Position numbers and translations under genes: made by a program
Shown: piece by piece, positions 57,579-64,000 of the stretch
Layout: each line of letters begins with the position of its first letter
How positions within the stretch are numbered: position 1 is the first letter of the stretch
Assembly: GCA_013350335.1 (NCBI GenBank)
Contig: CM023542.1
Location: 2,294,001 to 2,358,000 of the forward strand
Direction: 5' to 3'
DNA: 64,000 bases
Source of the DNA: Chimonanthus salicifolius
Taxonomy: Eukaryota; Streptophyta; Magnoliopsida; Laurales; Calycanthaceae
The notes under the pieces: model-generated
Seen by the model: only the letters and a program-made list of their open reading frames with translations
Databases searched by the model: none
Told to the model about the DNA's origin: nothing

Positions 57579-58822
57579 TCAAGCAGTGGCAGTTGGTGTT
57601 GGATTTCCTGGCTCAGCTGGAAAATCAAAGACGGAGCTTTTCTCGATGGCTTTACAAAACATAGCACTGAACTGGATGTGAGTAGGATGAGTTAAGTAAG
57701 CAGTGAGGCCGTTTGAGTTTTCAAATGTCAATAAGAAAGCATGTGTAAATCCTTGCTTCATCGCGTCCTCATTACTTCCCTCCGTCGGTCCCCTGTTTTG
57801 AAACCATTTGCACAGACAATAATCAGAAAATGCAAATCACACGTCAATCACATACAAAGACACCAACAGGTTTTACGTAATTTTCTTTCGGTACTTCCAC
57901 GCATTCAAATCAGATCCACTGTACTCAAAAGCAAAAACGAAGAAGAGACAGTTGTAATCCTTGTTACAATTTCCAATCTCTTTTCCACACTCATTCTCAC
58001 GGAAAAAAGACATATTAGGACTTACAAAAGATGCAATGGTAAAAATTACAAAATTCATCTCTCACCATTTCGGCACAGGACCTAACAAATCAAAGTATAT
58101 TAACACCCGTATCTCAGTAGAGCTTTTCTTATATATTTAAACGATCCAAGTTCATAAAAAAATAAATCTACTCATAAATACATAGATATATTATATTTTC
58201 ACATAGATTAGTTATTTTTTGTTAAGCAAACCTAGGTTAAACCTTGATTGCAACATAAGGAAAGAAGCAGAAGAATAAAAAGAAAAAGAGGTTTACAATA
58301 AGAGAGAATGTGGGCAAAAATACCATTCCAAAGACTTTTTTTTTTTTTTAATGCTAATCATAAAATTATAATAATAGATAAAAAACACCAGACGTACAAA
58401 TACAAAGAGCACAAAAACAAAAAAATGGACAAAACGACTAAAAGAGAAATAAAGCTAACAACATATGGAAAGATGCAAAAGAATAAAAAGAAAAAGAGGT
58501 TTACAACGAGAGAGAATGTGGGCAAAAATACCATTCCAAAGACTATTTTTTTAATGCTAATCATAAAATTATAATAATAGATAGAAAACACCAGACATGC
58601 AAATACAAAGAGCACAAAAACAAAAAACCAGACAGAATGACTGAAACAGAAATAAAGCTAACAAAATATAAATGTGACTACGAGTAATTCGAGTGAAAAA
58701 TACCATTCCAAAGACTTGATAGCATGAATATCAGCAAGCATCTTCTCCATCCCATTCTTTTTCTCTTGGCTCACCTGCCCATCTTTGAACTTGGCCAGAA
58801 CCAAATGCTTCAACCTTCCCAT
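57579..58822 (-). CDS. Stress-response A/B-barrel (DABB) protein, HS1-like (copy B)
   Basis: Exons 58822-58704 and 57792-57579 have the same lengths (119 and 214 bp) and junction phase as copy A, giving 110 residues. I see four amino-acid differences from copy A: I21K, E52K, K67N and R86C. His6, Tyr72, His75 and His78 are unchanged and the reading frame is intact. The intron is 911 bp instead of 253 bp because of a fuller LTR relic and a tandem duplication that copies the exon-1 splice donor twice. The TATAAATA box at 58873-58880 is conserved. Given the similar gene lengths and the diverged flanks, this is more convincingly a true paralogue than the WAK-type pair. Confidence 0.88.
57860..58040. 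repeat. LTR-derived relic inside the DABB intron (B)
   Basis: ggttttacgtaattttctttc ... cagatccactgtactcaaaag ... ccttgttacaatttccaatc matches the relic at 20914-21367 over about 150 bp. Confidence 0.5.
58259..58674. repeat. Tandem duplication (about 208-bp unit) in DABB intron
   Basis: Two units (about 58259-58466 and 58467-58674) each contain taccattccaaagact, the reverse complement of the last bases of exon 1 plus its GT donor, and gagcacaaaaacaaaaaa. Copy A has a single unit end at the true exon. Confidence 0.8.
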
Positions 58823-58872
58823 GCTTTCTTCTTCAGACTTGATTTTGTGGAGACAGAAGCGAGAGAGTTCCC

Positions 58873-58880
58873 TATTTATA
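58873..58880 (-). promoter_or_regulatory. TATA box of DABB gene copy B
   Basis: CTATAAATAGG in the same position as in copy A, 51 bp upstream of the ATG. Confidence 0.7.
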
Positions 58881-60015
58881 GAAGGGAATGGTTGGCTCAA
58901 TTGAATCACGATAATATCGTGACATTATTAAAATTTGCCATGATAAAACGGACAATCATTTATTCAATGATCTCACTTTTAATTGAAGGGATAACACAGC
59001 CCATTTTATTCTAAAAAACTCATTTCATCAATTTTCGAGTATATGAAAAGATGTGATATTATTGACATCATCTCTCAAAATCTCTCTTTTTTAATATTGG
59101 ACAGCAAAGATCGCGTAATATCAACTCTTTCAAAGACTCGTCATCGAAAGCAGCTTCCAATTGCTCATGTTATAAATTTGACTTTCATTTAACTATATTA
59201 TAAATTTAAATAAATACATATACCTCCTCATTAAGTCATCCAAATGTAGGCGCAAAGATAGAGCTGAAACTTGAGTCGGGTCAAGTTGGATTCTAATAAA
59301 TTTATTTCAATCTATGTTGAAATTTATTGAATCTAACTCGATCCGATCTAATTCGAGCCTGAGTGTTTATGTTTGCAGGTCAAATTGAGTCAGATTCAAT
59401 AAAATTATATCACATTTCATGTGGAATTGTGTGTATAGAATAATCTATATATTAAAAACCTTATGCACACCGGTCTACATGAGCCCATATCATTTATAAT
59501 AAAAAATTACTTGAAAGAATACACTCTCTCTTCCATTTTGGACAATTGATAGAGTTGAGCAAACTGCTAACGTCACAACTCACAACTCAATACGTGTTGA
59601 AATCCTAACAGCGTCCACGTGAAACACGATTTTACGAATTTCCGTGCACACCCAACGACAGTCCTTTGTCCTTAGGTTTTAAGTTTGATATTTTTGTTCT
59701 TTGGATTTTAACTTGGCCATTTTATTCAATAGAAATGATAGATATCTCATGTAAATTATTGATTGATATTTTACTGTTAATATTTTGCATATCGATCGAT
59801 ATTTATAATAGATATTAGATTTCATCCTTACAAGTCATCTACCACATAGAATCCTGTGATAAAAAATATTACCAAAACTATACTTGTAAATTTCGAATCA
59901 CGAATTAGGTCAACTATAAATATAGGCTTTTCTAATTTTTCCTGGTTCACATAGTTGGCTTGTTAAAAAATAATATTAAATTTAATTATAAATATAAACT
60001 CTAATTTAATTAATA

Positions 60016-61264
60016 AAATGTGTAGCAATCCGGCACTTTTGTTTAATCAAACACAGAAATTAATGGATTTTTTACTTTTCTCTTCATTCTGGTTCATATA
60101 ATTCAAAGTAGATGAAATTTGCGGTGCTTAGATTATGACTTTTGTTGCCTATCTGCAACCAAGAATTTTTGCATGGAAAAACATGGTGAAAGAAAATTGA
60201 GAAGGAAGAGATATGCAGAGAGAATTAGTCCATCAAGCAATCACCTTTGACATTTCTTCTTTGAAGATGCCTCAGATTACACTGTTTGGTTAACAGTTTT
60301 GCACTGTTGCTGCTTTCTAGAAAAAGAAGTAAAGAACAGCTCAATTTAAATGTTTAATGTGGAATCCATCCAATGGAAATATGGGTGGAGAAGAAGGAGA
60401 TATCGAGATTTATAATGAATTTGGTCATTCCACTTGATAGATTAGTCTTTTGGGTTAAATACTCAGATCTTAATGAGTGGTATTAGAGTCAAGTATCAGA
60501 GTACTTCATATGGACTCAGGTTATCCCCCAGACAAATGGTATGACTGGCCTCGTTCGAAGGAGATTATTGGGGCTGCAAATGATACCCATATTAAAAGTG
60601 TAGAGGAAAATTTAAGGATTTATAAAGGACTTAAATTACTCCAAGTAACAAGTTGGTCACTGAGTACTCGTGTCCTAACAATGAATTAGTGCTATTAAAT
60701 TCTTAAAATTTATTATATTTATTATTACATGGGTTCTTTGTACATTAGGCCCTCTGTTGTGTAGTTATCTATACATCAACCAATACACATTGATCCAGCC
60801 AAAACCAGTACAAACCAATGCAATACAAATCAATTGAGATCATTGTTAAAAAATTTGAAGAAAAAAACTCACTGTATGAGTCAAAGTTGTCTGATAAAAT
60901 TTTAAATCGAGTGAGTTGATAAAAAAAATTAATTATTTTTTAACTTTTTAAAAATTAATTAAGTTTTTTTATTCGATAAGATTTAAAATTAAATTTTAGG
61001 AGAGACGAGTAATAGTTGTCCAACCTAAGTTGTAGCCTATAGCCATCTCTTGATAGACTGCAGTGTTTGACCTAAGCGAAACCAAGACCTTTAGATCTTT
61101 CTAATGCATTGACTGTGAAACCGAGAGAATGGTCAGACATTGACTAATGCTATTAAATATTTTCATTCTGGAGAGAATCTTGACCTGACTTGTAAACTCG
61201 ACCCATTTCGATTAAAAATAATCATATTTATATTATATATTCTGAAAAATATTAAAATTAATTT
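60016..61264. other. Unique spacer between block W (B) and block Y'
   Basis: Not found elsewhere in the window apart from the TRIM inside it. No gene recognised. Confidence 0.6.
60375..60680 (+). mobile_element. TRIM, same family as 5440-5790
   Basis: Remnant of the left LTR (to about 60473), primer-binding-site-like TGGTATTAGAGTC (60478 on), short interior, purine tract cgaaggagatta, and right LTR 60568-60680 ending tgtcctaaca. A 70-codon frame at 60477-60689 is accidental. Confidence 0.7.
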
Positions 61265-62150
61265 TAGTTGGAAACAATTTCTTCATCCACAACCCTATTT
61301 GGTTTGACTCTTCCCCATCTCTAGGCTTTGTCACCTGTTTAGGTCTTCAGCTCCCATGGGTGTGATTTACGACAGCACAGATGACTGTCTAGACGTCAAA
61401 CTAATGGTTAAGATATCTTTTTTATGAAATGAGATTTTGAATTTAATTCACACAGATTATATTTTGACCCTGTTACACAACTTTGACTTGGCTTTGCAGT
61501 GTGTTTCATTTATGCTTGGAGCAGTTTCTTCACCACAACCCTATTTGGTCTGACTCTTCCCCATGTCTTGGATTTGTCACATGTTTTAGTCTTCAGCTCT
61601 CATAGTTGTGATTCATGACGGCACATATGATTGTCTAAGTGTCAATTTGATGCTCAAAATATTTGTTTATAAAGTGAGTTCTTGAATTTGATTCGTACTT
61701 AATATCAATGTCCACTTTCTGTATACTTAATCGGTGTAGATTGAGAACTTTATATATATCTGTAACATTAGTCTCACATCTATTAATATATGCATATTAT
61801 TAAAAAAAAATATCAATATTTACTTTTGGTATTTGCAAAGCAATATTATGAATTAGAAATGAAAAAACAAGCTTTGGGTATCGGACAAGAAAAGATCCTT
61901 GGATAAAAACGGTTCCCAAAGCATTCACTCTCAATCAAGTATTAATGTACTAGTTTTTTTTCTTTCATGATTATAATTTCCCGCATGGCTCCGTGATTAA
62001 AGTTGAAAACTTGAAACCTTCCTCTTGTTTTCTATTTTGTTTGCCTTTTATTCGGATTTAAATTTCGAGTATCGGCCAATAATTCAATCAAGAAATTTCT
62101 CTCTCTCCAATATCGAAAATATATATGGCCAATATATATCGAATATCAAC
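61265..62150. repeat. Block Y' (diverged partner of 11240-13095)
   Basis: Shares the 240-bp repeat pair, the tgcatattat...aatcaagtattaatgtactag stretch and a decayed ATCGGCC MITE with block Y. It lacks the 873-bp solo LTR. Confidence 0.8.
62053..62150. mobile_element. hAT-type MITE remnant (Y' copy)
   Basis: ggatttaaatttcgagtatcggcc ... atcgaatatcaaccgag. Both termini are shortened relative to 12950-13095: CAGG and the left target flank, and TTTCCTTG at the right. Confidence 0.55.
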
Positions 62151-62569
62151 CGAGATTTTATTCTATCCATTCCTACAATCTTCCAAGTTCCAACTTGCAT
62201 TTACCTTATTTATTAATGAGTATCACATTTATTAACATTATTTCTCCATCTCACTGCATCACGCTCTCATACTATTTAACTTGTTTCTCATGTATTTATT
62301 ATTCTCACTGATTTTCTGATCACTTTCCTAGTTATTATCATGTTCCCTCATTAACAATGCTTGATGTTGTCAAACATCAAGAATCCTTCACATTATATAT
62401 TATCTAAATAAGATATGGTCTATGATGGAAGATGGTATTGATACATTAATATAAAAAATGGGTGATACAAAATATATGATATGTATCAGTCTTAGATTTG
62501 GTCCATACAAATATGAGGAGGTTGATGCCACATTGACTTAGCCATGTAGATGTATTCGCCAAATTTTTT

Positions 62570-62710
62570 TTCTTTTTGAATTTATGTATGAAAAATCATG
62601 GGATACTCAGCGTAAAACTCCTACGGGTGAGCCAACTACCCTTAAGGCACACTAAGGTTAGGCCGTGAGAATTCGAATCTGCAATCTCCCGCTTCCTGAA
62701 GCAGGAGGCA
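62570..62710 (-). mobile_element. SINE-like element, family S1 (Z' copy)
   Basis: More complete than the Z copy: keeps ctcctacgggtgagccaac and ggcacactaagg, and a GATTCGAATTC B-box-like motif on the minus strand. Confidence 0.55.
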
Positions 62711-63099
62711 ATTAGTTGAACTATTCATTGATATTAGAAGAATACAATACGTATACTTTATTAAGGATGCTTGTAGACTTATCCATTTGCACTGAAATGA
62801 TGTCTTAATGTGATAGAATTTCACAAAACTTTAATAAATTATATTGAATTGATGTGAGTTTAAATAGCTTTTGATTTTTATATTAGAAATGTTTTTTTTT
62901 TTGTATTTTCTTAAATAACCAATAATTTAAAAAATTTTAAATAAAAACTATATATAATTAAGAGAGTAAAAGAAGTTGAAATGTGGCAGTTGGATCAAAA
63001 CATACACAATGTTAGAAATTGTGTCAACTGAATTTTAATCCATTCATGCTGAAACTATCAAATGAGCTTTATCATCATACATTCATACTAATGGAAGGA

Positions 63100-63300
63100 T
63101 TCAATTGGAATTTCTGAATCAATTGATGACAATAATTTATTACAAAGTAAAGTCAATTAGCTGACTTTAAATAGGGTTTAGGATTCAATTGGAATTTCCA
63201 AATCAATTGATGCCTATAATTTATTACAAGGCAAAGTCAACTAATTCAATTATGATGCATTCAACACCAATTGGAATTTATCTAATCAATTGATGCCCAT
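63100..63300. repeat. Imperfect tandem repeat, about 85-bp unit (Z' copy)
   Basis: Counterpart of 14016-14215. Confidence 0.7.
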
Positions 63301-64000
63301 TTTAAATCAAATCCACCCACTCGTCCATTTAAACCAGTTCCAAACACTTTGGCATCAAACTCAGAGAGAGTTGACGTGATGACTAAGAACCCACTTTCGT
63401 GTTAAAGAGTCACTTCCTATAAATTTATTCAGTGTGTGAGTTAGAAGTCATTATATCTTGAAATTCCTTCCAAATGCAGTTATCTATGTACTTTTTGTCG
63501 GTCAAAACATGTGATTAATATCTTTTATTTTATCAACAATGTTTTGTCTTAATAACTTTTTCAAAAAATGTGTCATGAGAAATATAAAATATTTATTACG
63601 TATTGTGATAATTGAGTATAGATTAAAAGCAATAAAATTCTATCTATCGAGACTTGATATTAGAATTGTTTCTTACTTTAATTAAACATCACCTAATTAG
63701 ATATGAAATAAATAAAATCATATGAATAGGAACTGTACGAAGTTTTATCATTATTTAATCATTTTATCTCTTGATTTTGAACTTTTAGAAATCAATTGTT
63801 TATATCGCTTAGATTATCAATTAATATTGAAACTTAACATTCTTAATATCTATGGGCTGGCCCCCTTCTTTATGATAAAAAAAAACTATATTGAAAGATT
63901 GTTATGACATGAGATATCATATTATTAAAGTGTCACGTGAAGGGTCGTTTAGAACATGTACCAAGCCAAGAAAGGAGTGCTCCACTCCGAAAGACAAGGA

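Larger units (their letters stand above)
56938..60015. repeat. Block W, B copy (partner 15283-18299)
   Basis: Colinear but clearly more diverged than X-Y. It contains the second DABB gene and an empty site for the hAT-like element of copy A. Homology ends just past the left arm of the 46-bp palindrome. Confidence 0.85.
62151..64000. repeat. Block Z' (partner of 13096-14951), runs off the window
   Basis: Colinear with Z to the last base (cactccgaaagacaagga). Block W and possibly a third DABB gene would be expected just beyond the window if the order Y-Z-W is kept. Confidence 0.85.

Noticed and set aside
60477..60689. 70-codon plus-strand frame with Asp/Trp-rich text
   Set aside because: Coincides with the interior and right LTR of a TRIM; start near the primer-binding site is fortuitous.

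Overview
This window is nuclear DNA of a flowering plant: AT-rich, spliced genes, and dense in LTR retrotransposons, TRIMs, SINEs and MITEs. It also carries a decayed nuclear copy of a plastid tRNA gene. I cannot name the species. A run of 100 Ns at 44425-44524 shows it is a scaffold with a gap of unknown size.

Layout. Positions 449-13095 (copy A) reappear almost base for base at 44525-56937 (copy B1), beginning exactly at the gap edge. Call the blocks X (449-11.2 kb), Y (11.2-13.095 kb), Z (13.096-14.95 kb) and W (15.28-18.3 kb). The left side of the window reads X-Y-Z-W. The right side reads X-Y-W-(unique 60.02-61.26 kb)-Y'-Z' and runs off the end. X-Y is nearly identical between copies. 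W, Y' and Z' are visibly more diverged, so at least two duplication episodes are overlaid, or a haplotype difference is mixed with a real tandem array. Insertions with matching empty sites order the events: the solo LTR at 11752-12624 is in A and B1 but not in Y'; the insertion at 10301-10498 is in A but not B1; the hAT-like element at 17732-18170 is in W of A but not in W of B.

Genes. There are five supported protein-coding genes from three families, all on the minus strand. Two are near-identical copies of a secreted cysteine-rich protein with WAK galacturonan-binding and WAK-associated domains (6770-7672 and 50836-51738). Two are stress-response A/B-barrel (DABB/HS1-like) paralogues (15955-16540 and 57579-58822). 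One is a three-exon ATL-type RING-H2 ubiquitin ligase (21703-31288) whose 8-kb intron holds a decayed Ty1/copia element with an intact target-site duplication. The 32-44.4 kb stretch has no host gene. It contains a 3.8-kb LTR element that has gag and protease but no reverse transcriptase or integrase.

The most distinctive pattern is a family of hAT-type MITEs (CAGGGGT-like ends, 8-bp target-site duplications) whose interiors are built almost entirely from the palindromic word ATCGGCCGATAT, or from a second version, TCTCGGCCGAGA. Copies range from about 58 to 289 bp and are scattered through the window. One sits exactly on the X-Y/W rearrangement junction of copy B1. Exon boundaries, target-site duplications and repeat alignments were worked out by eye; no database search was run.
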